Assembly: GCF_018863395.1 (NCBI RefSeq)
Contig: NZ_JAHKRR010000002.1
Span: 885,959 to 949,958 of the forward strand
Reading direction: 5' to 3'
DNA length: 64,000 bases
From: Sinomicrobium weinanense
Lineage (GTDB): Bacteria; Bacteroidota; Bacteroidia; Flavobacteriales; Flavobacteriaceae
How positions within the stretch are numbered: position 1 is the stretch's first letter; every line of letters begins with the position of its first letter. Positions 9,246 through 18,511 of this stretch are shown one piece after another. The position numbers and the translations under genes were made by a program. Under the pieces are notes generated by a model. That model saw only the letters and a list, made by a program, of their open reading frames with translations, made no database searches and was not told the origin of the DNA.

Positions 9246-10778
9246 ATGAGCAGTTATTTACCGGAAAAAGTATACACCGTATGCACCTTCAATTCGGCCA
9301 CCAATTATGGCAAATTACTGACCAACTCCGACCGCCGGTCAAAATTTACCGTGCGTTTCAAAGGCCAGGACAAGCCCTTATTGACCGAAGCAGACCGCAA
9401 ACTGGACGGGCAGTTTTCCTGTAAAACGGGTTGGAGCAGCGGTTTCGGGAGCATCGCTTTTGGCGGGGGGATCATGGCCGGAATGCTTATGGCTGCAACT
9501 GTTGCCACCATACCGGTAGCGGGATGGATCGTAGGAGGAGCAATAGCTCTCGCCTGCGTAGGGATAGGTCTTTTCCAGTTGTTTCAACCCAAACCCACCT
9601 GCAGCGAAATGATAAGTTTTGATGAATCTTCCTGGATAAACCCCCATGCCTTTGTCACTTTTGACAGCCACGCCGCCGTGACCAAGCGATCTATGATCTC
9701 CTGCAAGGAAGGCGGTTTTCTTCTGCCCTTTATCAGCGAATCGGCTGCCGCAGAGGCTGCATCCGACATCGGATGGATGAACCGCGGGGAGATCGCTCTT
9801 TCTACGGTGACTTCCTTTATTGGCGGCATGGCGGTAGGCTTTACCGGAGGAACAGCCGGGGGAGCAGGTGCGGCAGCGTCTAAAATAACACAATCCGTCC
9901 TGTACGGAACCGGATTCTCACTCGTTGTTATGCAGCCACTCATTGCCCTGCAACAACACTCCATCCGGGAAGGATATGACAACAATAACAACCCTTATTA
10001 CGACAATATGACCGGGGAGGTCAGTATATGGCCACCTACACTACCACTCCCAACACCACTGGGAACAGGAGTGGATGTAACGGACAACGCAACCCAAATG
10101 GCCGGGCAGATCGACACCTGGGATTCCATGGCAGGTTCCGTTCCCGGGCCGGCAGGGCCGGCAATAGGTATGTTTGATGACATTAATATGCCCGAAACAA
10201 CATCTACATGGAACTTAAAAACACCTTTTGACCGGTTTGGCAAGATCCTGGACCACTCCATAAAGCAAAGAGAGAATCTTCTAAAGGTCAGTGGGTCTGC
10301 ACAGGAAATCGCACGATTAAGCGCCCAGATCGCGGATATCGACAAAGCCCTGCAACGTGCCCGGGTCACCGGATCCTTTGCCGGTAAAAAAAACCCGTAC
10401 GGGCGTAAGGTCTTAAAGGCCATACAACGGGGTGCATACGGACCTGAAGCCCAAAGGATCTTTTCTAACCGCTCCGAAGATGGCAAAAAGCAAAAAAGAG
10501 TAAAAGGAGCAAAAAGAGAAAAGCTATATCAAAATACCAGGGATGTCCTGCAACGAAATCAACAAAATCAGCGGAATGCCCTAAGGCAGCATCAATCCGC
10601 TTATAACAACAACCGGACTAATATCCGGACCCACAGCCGTATGGCGGGGATCAGCATTACTGGGCTGGCATTGCCGTTCGTCACCAACTACTTTAGCGAA
10701 AAGACCATGCAAATAGCCGCAGATGCTGCCATGGCCGATATGGGTCATGGTATCAGCATTGTAGCCAAACAGCATTGA
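9246..10778 (+). CDS. Large membrane protein ending the T6SS block, possible PAAR-like tip or effector
   Basis: A 510-residue protein. After about 75 soluble residues comes a Gly/Ala-rich hydrophobic hairpin (about 78-118, including ATVATIPVAGWIVGGAIALA). A Cys-containing segment follows (TCSEMISFDESSWINPHAFV, then HAAVTKRSMISCKEGG) that resembles the core of PAAR-like proteins. A second hydrophobic Gly-rich stretch (about 185-240), a Pro-rich linker, a basic helical region (330-450) and a last hydrophobic segment (ISITGLALPFVTNYF) complete it. The hydrophobic hairpins would fit a toxin or delivery protein that enters membranes. The PAAR assignment is tentative; an uncharacterised membrane effector is the main alternative. 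Confidence 0.5.
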   Translation: MSSYLPEKVYTVCTFNSATNYGKLLTNSDRRSKFTVRFKGQDKPLLTEADRKLDGQFSCKTGWSSGFGSIAFGGGIMAGMLMAATVATIPVAGWIVGGAIALACVGIGLFQLFQPKPTCSEMISFDESSWINPHAFVTFDSHAAVTKRSMISCKEGGFLLPFISESAAAEAASDIGWMNRGEIALSTVTSFIGGMAVGFTGGTAGGAGAAASKITQSVLYGTGFSLVVMQPLIALQQHSIREGYDNNNNPYYDNMTGEVSIWPPTLPLPTPLGTGVDVTDNATQMAGQIDTWDSMAGSVPGPAGPAIGMFDDINMPETTSTWNLKTPFDRFGKILDHSIKQRENLLKVSGSAQEIARLSAQIADIDKALQRARVTGSFAGKKNPYGRKVLKAIQRGAYGPEAQRIFSNRSEDGKKQKRVKGAKREKLYQNTRDVLQRNQQNQRNALRQHQSAYNNNRTNIRTHSRMAGISITGLALPFVTNYFSEKTMQIAADAAMADMGHGISIVAKQH

Positions 10779-10819
10779 TCCCATGTTTATTTTAAGAATT
10801 TGTCCCTCTTACCTCTAAA

Positions 10820-10852
10820 AAGGGCAGGTGTATGTATCACATCCCTGCCCTT
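10820..10852 (+). terminator. Hairpin after the T6SS block
   Basis: Perfect 9-bp stem AAGGGCAGG (10820-10828) with CCTGCCCTT (10844-10852), 15-base loop, followed by an AT-rich but not strongly T-rich tail. It lies 41 bases after the last T6SS gene and before the purH promoter, and probably ends T6SS transcription. Confidence 0.55.
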
Positions 10853-10928
10853 ATATAATTTCTTTCCTTCCCGAATCCTTTTTCAACATTTTTTCCCCAT
10901 GGCAGCCAAATGATTGCTACAAAAAAAC

Positions 10929-10936
10929 TACTTTTG
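10929..10936 (+). promoter_or_regulatory. Candidate purH -7 box TACTTTTG
   Basis: Exact TAnnTTTG match 116 bases before the purH start. The predicted 5' leader would contain the whole repeat hairpin at 10951-11026. No clear -33 TTTG at the expected distance. Confidence 0.45.
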
Positions 10937-10950
10937 CAATCAAATTCGGT

Positions 10951-11026
10951 GATTTCGGTAATCAGTATTCAGTAATCAGTGATAAATACCGATTACTGCC
11001 CCTGAATACTGATTACCGAATACCGA
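10951..11026 (+). repeat. Hairpin-forming intergenic repeat in the purH leader
   Basis: The arms CGGTAATCAGTATTCAG (10956-10972) and its exact complement (11002-11018) give a 17-bp stem, extended after a bulge by GATTTCGG/CCGAAATC. An inner AGTAATC/GATTACT stem lies in the loop. The same words recur in the gaps before mreB, comEC and lptC. Confidence 0.8.
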
Positions 11027-11052
11027 AATCAAGAGCTAACAACACAACAAAT

Positions 11053-12579
11053 ATGAGTACCACAAAAAAAGCCACATCCGCTTTAGTATCTGTTTTCAGT
11101 AAAGAAGGCCTGGAGCCTGTTATCCAAAAAATGAACGAACTCGGTATTACCCTCTATTCGACAGGAGGTACCGAAAAATTTATACGCGACCTGGGTGTGG
11201 ACGTCATTCCCGTAGAAGATGTCACCGGCTATCCTTCCATTCTCGGCGGAAGGGTAAAAACACTTCACCCCAAGGTTTTCGGCGGCATCCTCAACCGCCA
11301 GGACAATGAGAGCGACAATACAGAACTTTCTGAATACGACATTCCGCAGATCGATATTGTTATCGTAGACCTCTACCCTTTCGAAAAAACCGTGGCCGGC
11401 GGTGCCTCTGAGCAAGACATCATAGAAAAGATAGACATCGGCGGTATTTCCCTGATCAGGGCAGCAGCCAAGAACTTTAAAGACGTGCTCTGTGTGGCTT
11501 CCATGGAAGACTACGACGAGTTCCTGAATGTCATATCGGAAGGTAACGGGCAGACGACCCTTGAGGACCGCAAGCGCTTTGCCGCAAAAGCCTTTAATGT
11601 CTCCTCCCATTACGACACTGCCATCTTCAACTACTTTAACCAGGACGAACTGGTATACAAGGCCAGCGAAACCAAGGGGCAACAACTCCGTTACGGGGAA
11701 AACCCCCACCAGAAAGGCTATTTCTTTGGCGACCTGGAAGCTATGTTCGACAAACTACACGGTAAGGAACTCTCCTACAACAACCTGCTCGACGTGGATG
11801 CGGCCGTAAACCTTATGGAAGAATTCAGGGGAGATGATCCTACCTTCGCCATACTCAAACACAACAATGCCTGTGGCGTGGCCACCCGGAAAACCCTGAA
11901 AGAGGCTTATGTCGATGCCCTTGCGGGCGACCCTGTTTCCGCTTTTGGCGGTATCTTAATTGCCAACAGAGAAATAGATACGGACACTGCCAACGAAATA
12001 AGCAGCCTTTTCTGCGAAGTGGTCATTGCACCTTCTTACACTGACGAAGCCCTCGATATCCTGAAAAAGAAAAAGAACAGGATCATCCTGGTTCAAAAAG
12101 ATGCCAAACTGGCAACAACACAGGTAAGGACCTGCCTCAACGGTCTTTTAGTACAGGAAAAAAATGACAAAACAGACACTCTTGACGATTTAACATACAA
12201 GACGGACAATAAACCTGCAAATAACGAGTTAGAAGATTTGCTTTTTGCTTCCAAAATATGCAAGCATACCAAATCCAACACCATAGTTCTTGCCAGGAAC
12301 CGGCAACTGTGTGCCAGCGGTACAGGCCAGACCAGCAGGGTGGACGCGTTGAAGCAGGCTATTGAAAAAGCAGCCTCTTTCGATTTCGACCTCAACGGTG
12401 CGGTCATGGCCAGCGACGCCTTCTTCCCGTTCCCCGACTGCGTGGAAATTGCGGACAAGGCAGGCATTAAGGCTGTTATACAACCCGGCGGGTCTATCAA
12501 GGACCAACTGAGCATAGATTATTGCAATGCACACAACATAGCTATGGTATTTACAGGAACACGACATTTTAAACACTAA
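11053..12579 (+). CDS. purH: Bifunctional AICAR formyltransferase/IMP cyclohydrolase PurH
   Basis: A 508-residue enzyme for the last two steps of purine synthesis: AICAR to FAICAR with 10-formyl-THF, then ring closure to IMP. The N-terminal MGS-like cyclohydrolase domain shows LYSTGGTEKFIRDLGV and GGRVKTLHPKVFGGIL. The formyltransferase domain has LRYGENPHQKGYFFGD and the Lys-His pair in KHNNACGVA. The frame is open further upstream, but that part reads through the promoter-like box and the repeat, so the ATG at 11053 (MSTTKKATSALVSVFSKEGL) is the start. It lies just upstream of mreB, a common gene order in Bacteroidota. Confidence 0.97.
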   Translation: MSTTKKATSALVSVFSKEGLEPVIQKMNELGITLYSTGGTEKFIRDLGVDVIPVEDVTGYPSILGGRVKTLHPKVFGGILNRQDNESDNTELSEYDIPQIDIVIVDLYPFEKTVAGGASEQDIIEKIDIGGISLIRAAAKNFKDVLCVASMEDYDEFLNVISEGNGQTTLEDRKRFAAKAFNVSSHYDTAIFNYFNQDELVYKASETKGQQLRYGENPHQKGYFFGDLEAMFDKLHGKELSYNNLLDVDAAVNLMEEFRGDDPTFAILKHNNACGVATRKTLKEAYVDALAGDPVSAFGGILIANREIDTDTANEISSLFCEVVIAPSYTDEALDILKKKKNRIILVQKDAKLATTQVRTCLNGLLVQEKNDKTDTLDDLTYKTDNKPANNELEDLLFASKICKHTKSNTIVLARNRQLCASGTGQTSRVDALKQAIEKAASFDFDLNGAVMASDAFFPFPDCVEIADKAGIKAVIQPGGSIKDQLSIDYCNAHNIAMVFTGTRHFKH

Positions 12580-12706
12580 TTATACCGGGTTTTCCGTTAT
12601 GAGAGGTAAACCCGGCACTTACAGTGTTTTGGCATCTGTTCGTATTCCTGTTCCCTATTATATTGCTTTAATAGGTTTTCGTGATATAAATGTAACAAAC
12701 TATTAT

Positions 12707-12714
12707 TACATTTG
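12707..12714 (+). promoter_or_regulatory. Candidate -7 box TACATTTG of the mreB operon
   Basis: Exact TAnnTTTG match 138 bases before mreB, with a TTTC in place of TTTG near -33. The leader would include the repeat words at 12758-12802. Confidence 0.45.
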
Positions 12715-12754
12715 AAGAATGCCAACACCCTGGCAGGGTGATCGGAAGGCTGTA

Positions 12755-12802
12755 AACGGCAATCAGTATGATATTAACTGAATACCGATTACCAATAACC
12801 CG
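12755..12802 (+). repeat. Short member of the intergenic repeat family before mreB
   Basis: Contains AATCAGTATGATATTAACTG followed by GAATACCGATTACC and CGGTAAG. These are the same words as in the purH leader, in partial inverted order, so a weak hairpin is possible. Confidence 0.6.
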
Positions 12803-12852
12803 GTAAGTACCTGAAAAAACAAAACGAATAAACTGACTAATTTTACGCATAC

Positions 12853-13881
12853 ATGGGATTTTTTGACTTTCTAACAGAGGAGATCGCTATGGACCTCGGT
12901 ACGGCAAATACGCTGATCATTCACAATGACAAGGTTGTTGTAGACAGTCCCTCTATTGTTGCCAGAGACCGCATATCGGGAAAAATCATCGCTGTCGGAC
13001 AACAGGCCAACCTGATGCAGGGAAAGACCCATGAAAACATCAAGACCATACGCCCCCTCAAAGACGGGGTGATCGCGGACTTCGACGCTTCCGAAAAGAT
13101 GATCAACATGTTCATCAAGAACATCCCCGCATTGCGGCGCAAACTGTTCCAACCTGCCCTCCGGATGGTGATTTGTATCCCTTCGGGCATTACCGAAGTG
13201 GAAATGCGTGCCGTAAAGGAATCCGCAGAACGGGTAAACGGCAAGGAAGTATACCTCATACACGAGCCCATGGCCGCTGCCATAGGTATCGGTATCGACA
13301 TCATGGAGCCCAAGGGTAACATGATTGTGGACATAGGTGGCGGAACCACGGAGATCGCCGTGATAGCCCTTGGTGGTATTGTATGCGACAAATCGATAAA
13401 AATAGCAGGGGACGTATTTACGAACGACATCGTGTACTATATGCGCACCCAGCACAACCTGTACGTCGGTGAAGCCACGGCAGAAAACATCAAGATACAG
13501 ATAGGATCGGCCACCGAAGATCTGGAGACTCCCCCGGAGGAAATGAGCGTACAGGGGCGGGACCTGCTTACCGGTAAACCCAAACAGGTGCAGGTATCGT
13601 ACCGGGAGATCGCCAAGGCCCTGGACAAATCCATCCTCCGTATAGAAGACGCCGTGATGGAAACGCTTTCCCAGACCCCTCCGGAACTTGCCGCAGATAT
13701 TTACAACACCGGGATATACCTTGCCGGAGGCGGTTCCATGCTCAGGGGACTGGACAAAAGGCTTTCACAAAAGACCGATCTTCCCGTATACATTGCCGAA
13801 GACCCCCTGAGGGCCGTAGTAAGAGGTACGGGAATAGCCCTGAAGAATATCGGAAGATTTAAAAGTATCCTGGTCAGATAG
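12853..13881 (+). CDS. mreB: Rod shape-determining protein MreB (actin homologue)
   Basis: A 342-residue actin-family ATPase that forms short membrane-bound filaments and guides the elongation machinery. The nucleotide-binding motifs are clear: phosphate 1 (AMDLGTANTLI), phosphate 2 (MIVDIGGGTTEIAVIALGG) and the adenosine motif (GIYLAGGGSMLRGLDKRL). The N-terminal MGFFDFLTEEI resembles the amphipathic membrane-binding helix of the family. It is the first gene of a five-gene elongasome operon and is followed by mreC after 10 bases. Confidence 0.97.
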   Translation: MGFFDFLTEEIAMDLGTANTLIIHNDKVVVDSPSIVARDRISGKIIAVGQQANLMQGKTHENIKTIRPLKDGVIADFDASEKMINMFIKNIPALRRKLFQPALRMVICIPSGITEVEMRAVKESAERVNGKEVYLIHEPMAAAIGIGIDIMEPKGNMIVDIGGGTTEIAVIALGGIVCDKSIKIAGDVFTNDIVYYMRTQHNLYVGEATAENIKIQIGSATEDLETPPEEMSVQGRDLLTGKPKQVQVSYREIAKALDKSILRIEDAVMETLSQTPPELAADIYNTGIYLAGGGSMLRGLDKRLSQKTDLPVYIAEDPLRAVVRGTGIALKNIGRFKSILVR

Positions 13882-13891
13882 GTAAAACATT

Positions 13892-14779
13892 ATGCAAAAC
13901 ATAATTAATTTTTTTTTAAAGAACAGGTATTTCTTTCTTTTCCTTGTTTTGCTCATATTATCTCTGTTTTTCACCATCAGGTCGCACAGTTATCACAAAA
14001 GTAAATTCATAAATTCTGCCAACTGGGTTACCGGCGGCCTGTATGAGACGGCAAACGGTATATCCGGTTATTTCGGCCTCAAAAAATACAATCGTCAGCT
14101 GGTTGAAGAAAACAGGAGGTTGCGAAACCTGCTCTTTAACAGGAAGCACTCTTATCCAGACTCCATTCCGGACGATTCCCTGTTGCTGCATCGTCCGGCA
14201 GTAAGCGATTCCACCTTGCTTTCCCAGGTAAACGACTCTATGGTTCCTCAAACAAGGAGCTATGTCATCCGGAATGCATCGGTTATAAAAAACAGCTACC
14301 ATTCCCTTAAAAACTACCTCACCATCGACAAAGGGAAAAGTGACAGCATATCGCAAGACATGGGTGTCATTACTTCCAACGGTATTGTGGGGATCATAGA
14401 CAATACTTCGGGCCATTACGCCACGGTACAATCGGTACTGAACACACTGACCAGGATCAATGCCCAGCTTAAAAAGACCAATCATTTCGGTACACTGAAA
14501 TGGAACGGGGTGTCTGAGAACATCGTTCAGCTCATCGATATTTCACGGATAGCACCCATACAGGAAGGCGACACCATAATCACGGGCGGGATGTCCACTA
14601 TTTTCCCGAAAGGCATCCCCATAGGCACCATAAAGAATTATGCCCTTGACAGTTCCGAAAATTATTATATTATTAATGTGGAACTCTTTAACGACATGAC
14701 CAATCTGGGGCATGTATATATCATTGAGAACACCAACAAGGATGAGATCCTCGAACTAGAGCAATCGGTAAATGAATAA
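13892..14779 (+). CDS. mreC: Rod shape-determining protein MreC
   Basis: A 295-residue protein with an N-terminal transmembrane helix (about residues 13-30, FLFLVLLILSLFFTI) and a coiled coil (about 65-85). The periplasmic beta-domain holds the MreC signatures SHYATVQSVLNTLTRINAQL and GDTIITGGMSTIFPKGIPIG. MreC couples MreB to PBP2 in the periplasm. It overlaps mreD by 8 bases, which points to translational coupling. Confidence 0.95.
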   Translation: MQNIINFFLKNRYFFLFLVLLILSLFFTIRSHSYHKSKFINSANWVTGGLYETANGISGYFGLKKYNRQLVEENRRLRNLLFNRKHSYPDSIPDDSLLLHRPAVSDSTLLSQVNDSMVPQTRSYVIRNASVIKNSYHSLKNYLTIDKGKSDSISQDMGVITSNGIVGIIDNTSGHYATVQSVLNTLTRINAQLKKTNHFGTLKWNGVSENIVQLIDISRIAPIQEGDTIITGGMSTIFPKGIPIGTIKNYALDSSENYYIINVELFNDMTNLGHVYIIENTNKDEILELEQSVNE

Positions 14780-15281
14780 CAACGCGTTTACAAACGGCAT
14801 AAGATTTATCGTCCTGGTACTGGCCCAGGTGCTGATATGCAACCACATTCACTTTCTGGGGTTCATAAGCCCTTATATCTATGTGCTGTTTATCCTGCTC
14901 TACCCGCTAAAGAATGAAAACAGGGCGCTTTTCCTTTTCCTGTCGTTCCTCATGGGCCTCAGCGTGGATTTTTTCAGTGACAGCGGCGGGATCAACGCTG
15001 CCGCATCCCTGTGCATTGCCTATATACGCCCGGTAGTATTGCGTTTTTCCTTCGGAAGCGCCTACGAATACCAGACCCTGAAAATAAGTAACACCAACCT
15101 GGGACAACGTTTCACTTACCTGTCTATCATGATTTTAACACACCACCTTATACTTTTCTGGTTGGAGATATTTAGTTTTACACATATATTCACGACCTTG
15201 AAAAAAGCGTTATTATCCGGGGCCTTTACCCTGTTGCTCTGTTTTTTGTTCATCCCATTGTTCAGGACTAAAAATCAATGA
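14772..15281 (+). CDS. mreD: Rod shape-determining protein MreD
   Basis: A 169-residue integral membrane protein with about five hydrophobic helices. It includes the family-like segment FLSFLMGLSVDFFSDSGGIN, where the Asp-rich loop after a helix is typical of MreD. It overlaps mreC by 8 bases and the PBP2 gene by 4 (ATGA). Its role is in the MreCD/PBP2/RodA elongation complex. Confidence 0.92.
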   Translation: MNNNAFTNGIRFIVLVLAQVLICNHIHFLGFISPYIYVLFILLYPLKNENRALFLFLSFLMGLSVDFFSDSGGINAAASLCIAYIRPVVLRFSFGSAYEYQTLKISNTNLGQRFTYLSIMILTHHLILFWLEIFSFTHIFTTLKKALLSGAFTLLLCFLFIPLFRTKNQ

Positions 15282-17137
15282 GAAAGCTGTTATTGTCATC
15301 CATAATTGTCATTGTAACCCTAATTTACCTGGGGAGGCTTTCCTATTTACAATTAATTGACAACACGGGAAGCCCTCTTGATGACACAGCCATAAAACAG
15401 GTTTACGACTACCCGGAACGCGGGTATATTTATGACAGGAACGGAAAGCTCCTGGTAGCCAACCAGCCCTCCTATGACGTCATGGTCATTCCCCGGGACG
15501 TAAAACCGCTGGACACCCTGGAATTTTGTGAACTGCTGAACATCACCCGCGAAGATTTTATAAAAAAGTATGAAAAAGCCAGGATTTATTCTCCCAGGCT
15601 TCCTTCAGTATTCGTACCGCAGCTCTCCAAGGAAGAATATGCTGCCCTTCAGGAAAAAATGCGAAAATATGATGGGTTCTATATTCAAAAACGCTCCCTG
15701 CGTTATTATCAGACCAAACACGGGGCTAACATCCTTGGCTATATCCAGGAAGTCAGTGACTACGATCTGAAAAGAAACCCGGGTTACCGACCGGGAGAGC
15801 TCATAGGCAGGCAAGGCGTGGAAGAATATTACGAAGATATCCTCAGAGGGAGAAAAGGTGTGAAATTTATACAAAAGGACCGTTTTAACAGGGACATAGG
15901 ATCATACAAAAACGGCCTGTACGATACCCTGCCTGTACCAGGGAAGGACATTGAGCTTACCATAGACAATGAATTGCAGACTTACGGTGAAGAACTCATG
16001 ATACATAAGCGAGGCGGTATCATTGCCATAGAACCCAAAACAGGGGAAATACTGTCTCTGGTCACCGCTCCAAATTACGATCCTTCTCTCCTGGTGGGTC
16101 GAAAGCGTTCCAAGAACTACACCAAGCTCTATTACGATTCCATTGCCAATCCCCTCTATGACCGGGGCCTTCTTGCCATGTACCCCCCGGGTTCTCCGTT
16201 TAAGACACTGACAGGCCTCATAGGGCTTCAGGAAAACGTGATCACACCAGAGAGCAGGGTTACCTGCTACCACGGCTATTCCTATGGCAACCGGTTTATG
16301 CGTTGTCACTGTGCAAGCGGTACGGTTAATGACCTCCGGAGGGGAATAGCCAGATCCTGTAACGCCTATTTTGCCAGTACTTACAGGAAGATCATCGAAA
16401 AATATCCGACTTCTGCCGAAGGCCTTACCGCCTGGGAAAAGCATCTGCGGAGCTTTGGTCTCGGTGATTTTCTGGGATATGACCTTCCTATCGGTAAAGC
16501 CGGCAACATACCTGACAGTGATTATTACGACAAAGCATACGGTAAACGCCGATGGTATGCCACCACCAATATTTCGAATGCCATAGGACAGGGCGAAATA
16601 CTCACCACACCGATCCAGCTTGCCAATGTTACCGCAATAATAGCCAACAGGGGTTATTTTTTTACCCCCCATATCCTCAGAAAAATAGATAATAAACCTA
16701 TTAAGGACAAGAAATTCACCAAACCAAAATACACTACCGTAGACAGGAAACACTTTGAACCGGTAGCACAGGGCATGTTCGAGGCATACAATACGGGTAC
16801 TGCAAGGGGCATAAGAGTGGAAGGGATCAATATAGGCGGGAAAACGGGGACCGCCGAGAATTTCACCAAGGTAGACGGGAAAAGAGTACAACTTACCGAC
16901 CACTCCATATTTGTGGCCTTTGCCCCGGTAGAAGACCCCAAGATCGCCATTGCCGTATTTGTGGAGAACGGGTATTGGGGATCGCGCTATGCAGCCCCAA
17001 TTGCTGCTCTGATGATCGAAAAATATCTCAAGGGTGAAGTGACCAGGAAAGACCTCGAAAAGCGTATGCTGGAAGCGAGCCTTGAAGAAGAATACGCAAA
17101 ACCATATAGCGGAAAACCCTTTAGGATTAATGAATAA
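15278..17137 (+). CDS. mrdA: Penicillin-binding protein 2 (elongation transpeptidase)
   Basis: A 619-residue class B PBP that cross-links new peptidoglycan along the side wall. An N-terminal transmembrane helix (about 4-20) is followed by the dimerisation domain. The transpeptidase domain has active-site Ser in YPPGSPFK (SxxK), SCN in ARSCNAYF and KTG in GGKTGTAEN. It overlaps mreD upstream and rodA downstream, so all are one operon. Beta-lactams with PBP2 affinity would target this protein. Confidence 0.96.
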   Translation: MRKLLLSSIIVIVTLIYLGRLSYLQLIDNTGSPLDDTAIKQVYDYPERGYIYDRNGKLLVANQPSYDVMVIPRDVKPLDTLEFCELLNITREDFIKKYEKARIYSPRLPSVFVPQLSKEEYAALQEKMRKYDGFYIQKRSLRYYQTKHGANILGYIQEVSDYDLKRNPGYRPGELIGRQGVEEYYEDILRGRKGVKFIQKDRFNRDIGSYKNGLYDTLPVPGKDIELTIDNELQTYGEELMIHKRGGIIAIEPKTGEILSLVTAPNYDPSLLVGRKRSKNYTKLYYDSIANPLYDRGLLAMYPPGSPFKTLTGLIGLQENVITPESRVTCYHGYSYGNRFMRCHCASGTVNDLRRGIARSCNAYFASTYRKIIEKYPTSAEGLTAWEKHLRSFGLGDFLGYDLPIGKAGNIPDSDYYDKAYGKRRWYATTNISNAIGQGEILTTPIQLANVTAIIANRGYFFTPHILRKIDNKPIKDKKFTKPKYTTVDRKHFEPVAQGMFEAYNTGTARGIRVEGINIGGKTGTAENFTKVDGKRVQLTDHSIFVAFAPVEDPKIAIAVFVENGYWGSRYAAPIAALMIEKYLKGEVTRKDLEKRMLEASLEEEYAKPYSGKPFRINE

Positions 17138-18437
17138 TTCCTTTGTACGTAAAATAGACTGGCTTACGGTAATATTGTACTTTCTACTGGTATTCATAGG
17201 ATGGGTGAACATCTATTCCAGCAGTATCACAGACAATACCGGCGCTTCTGTTTTTGATTTTTCCCAGTTTTACGGAAAACAGCTTACCTTTATAGGACTT
17301 AGCACCATATTCATTGTGCTTATCCTGGCCATAGATGCCAAGTTCTACCAACGGTTTTCTGGCATTATCTATTTAATATCCATCGCTTCCCTTGCAGGGA
17401 TCTTTATCTTCGGAAAGACCATTGCCGGACAAACAGCCTGGTACGACTTTGGTTTTTTCAGCATCCAGCCGGGAGAATTCGCCAAAACCGCCACAGCCCT
17501 GGCCCTGGCGGAATACCTCAGCGATTCGCAGACCAACATAAAATACAGGAAATACCAACTCAAGGCCTTTTTGATCATAGGTGCCCCTATCTTTTTTATC
17601 CTGTTGCAGCCCGACCCGGGAAGTGCCATGGTTTTCCTGGCATTTATCTTCGTCATGTACAGGGAAGGGCTTCCTTCAACCTATCTGTGGGCGGGATTGG
17701 GACTTATCATTTTGTTTGTATCCACATTGATATTCGGGGCCTTATGGGTTTGTGTTGCGGTATTTTTGTTCATAACCCTGTATTACCTGTGGCGCAAAAG
17801 GAAGAAGAAGATGGTTTCCGTACTTCCGCTCATCACTTTGTTGATCATTACGGCCATCGTATCTTCCAGCGTGCGTTTTACTTTTGACAATGTTTTTAAA
17901 CAACATCACCGAGACCGGATAAACCTATGGTTAAAACTGGAGCACGACCCCAACAGGCTCAGCGAGATCCGCAGGTCCATAGGTTATAATACCTATCAAT
18001 CAGAATCTGCCATATCTTCCGGGGGATTTTCAGGTAAGGGCTTCCTTCAGGGCACACGCACCAAGGGCGGTTTTGTCCCTGAGCAACACACCGATTATAT
18101 TTTCAGCACCGTGGGCGAAGAATGGGGTTTTGTGGGCAGTACCATTGTAATACTACTGTTTATCTTTCTGCTGTTGCGTTTGCTGTTCCTGTCCGAACGC
18201 CAGAAATCCAAATTCAGTCGCGTTTATGGGTATAGCGTGGCAGCCATATTGTTCTTCCATTTTACGATCAATATCGGTATGGTTATCGGCCTTTTGCCCA
18301 CCGTGGGTATTCCGCTGCCATTCTTTAGCTACGGAGGGTCCGGGCTTTGGGCATTTACGCTCTTACTATTCGTTTTTATAAAGCTCGATGCCAACCAGAT
18401 CAACGAATGGGAAGACCTGCACGAGTTCCATCATTAA
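17130..18437 (+). CDS. rodA: Peptidoglycan glycosyltransferase RodA (SEDS family)
   Basis: A 435-residue polytopic membrane protein of the SEDS family, which polymerises lipid II into glycan strands with PBP2. Motifs include GQTAWYDFGFFSIQPGEFAK, the Asp-containing LLQPDPGSAMV loop, a FSTVGEEWGFVG-type segment and the C-terminal PTVGIPLPFFSYGGSG. The ATG at 17130 overlaps the mrdA stop (ATGAATAA). The frame is open 48 bases further up, but that part copies the conserved PBP2 tail frame. A terminator follows. Confidence 0.95.
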   Translation: MNNSFVRKIDWLTVILYFLLVFIGWVNIYSSSITDNTGASVFDFSQFYGKQLTFIGLSTIFIVLILAIDAKFYQRFSGIIYLISIASLAGIFIFGKTIAGQTAWYDFGFFSIQPGEFAKTATALALAEYLSDSQTNIKYRKYQLKAFLIIGAPIFFILLQPDPGSAMVFLAFIFVMYREGLPSTYLWAGLGLIILFVSTLIFGALWVCVAVFLFITLYYLWRKRKKKMVSVLPLITLLIITAIVSSSVRFTFDNVFKQHHRDRINLWLKLEHDPNRLSEIRRSIGYNTYQSESAISSGGFSGKGFLQGTRTKGGFVPEQHTDYIFSTVGEEWGFVGSTIVILLFIFLLLRLLFLSERQKSKFSRVYGYSVAAILFFHFTINIGMVIGLLPTVGIPLPFFSYGGSGLWAFTLLLFVFIKLDANQINEWEDLHEFHH

Positions 18438-18453
18438 TTTAATCCGAACAAAA

Positions 18454-18485
18454 AACCCCGGAAAGCCAACTTCTTTTCCGGGGTT
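18454..18485. terminator. Bidirectional terminator between rodA and the tail-specific protease gene
   Basis: Perfect 11-bp stem AACCCCGGAAA (18454-18464) with TTTCCGGGGTT (18475-18485) between two convergent genes. A-rich sequence on the left gives a U-tract for the minus-strand transcript; the plus-strand tail is weaker. Confidence 0.8.
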
Positions 18486-18511
18486 ATGAATATCTTCCTA
18501 AATGTTAATGC

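Noticed and set aside
10828..11052. N-terminal extension of PurH by 75 codons
   Set aside because: The extension is translated from the terminator loop, a promoter-like box and an intergenic repeat; conserved PurH begins at 11053.
15902..17212. 436-codon minus-strand frame opposite the PBP2 gene
   Set aside because: Antisense shadow of a gene with all penicillin-binding motifs.
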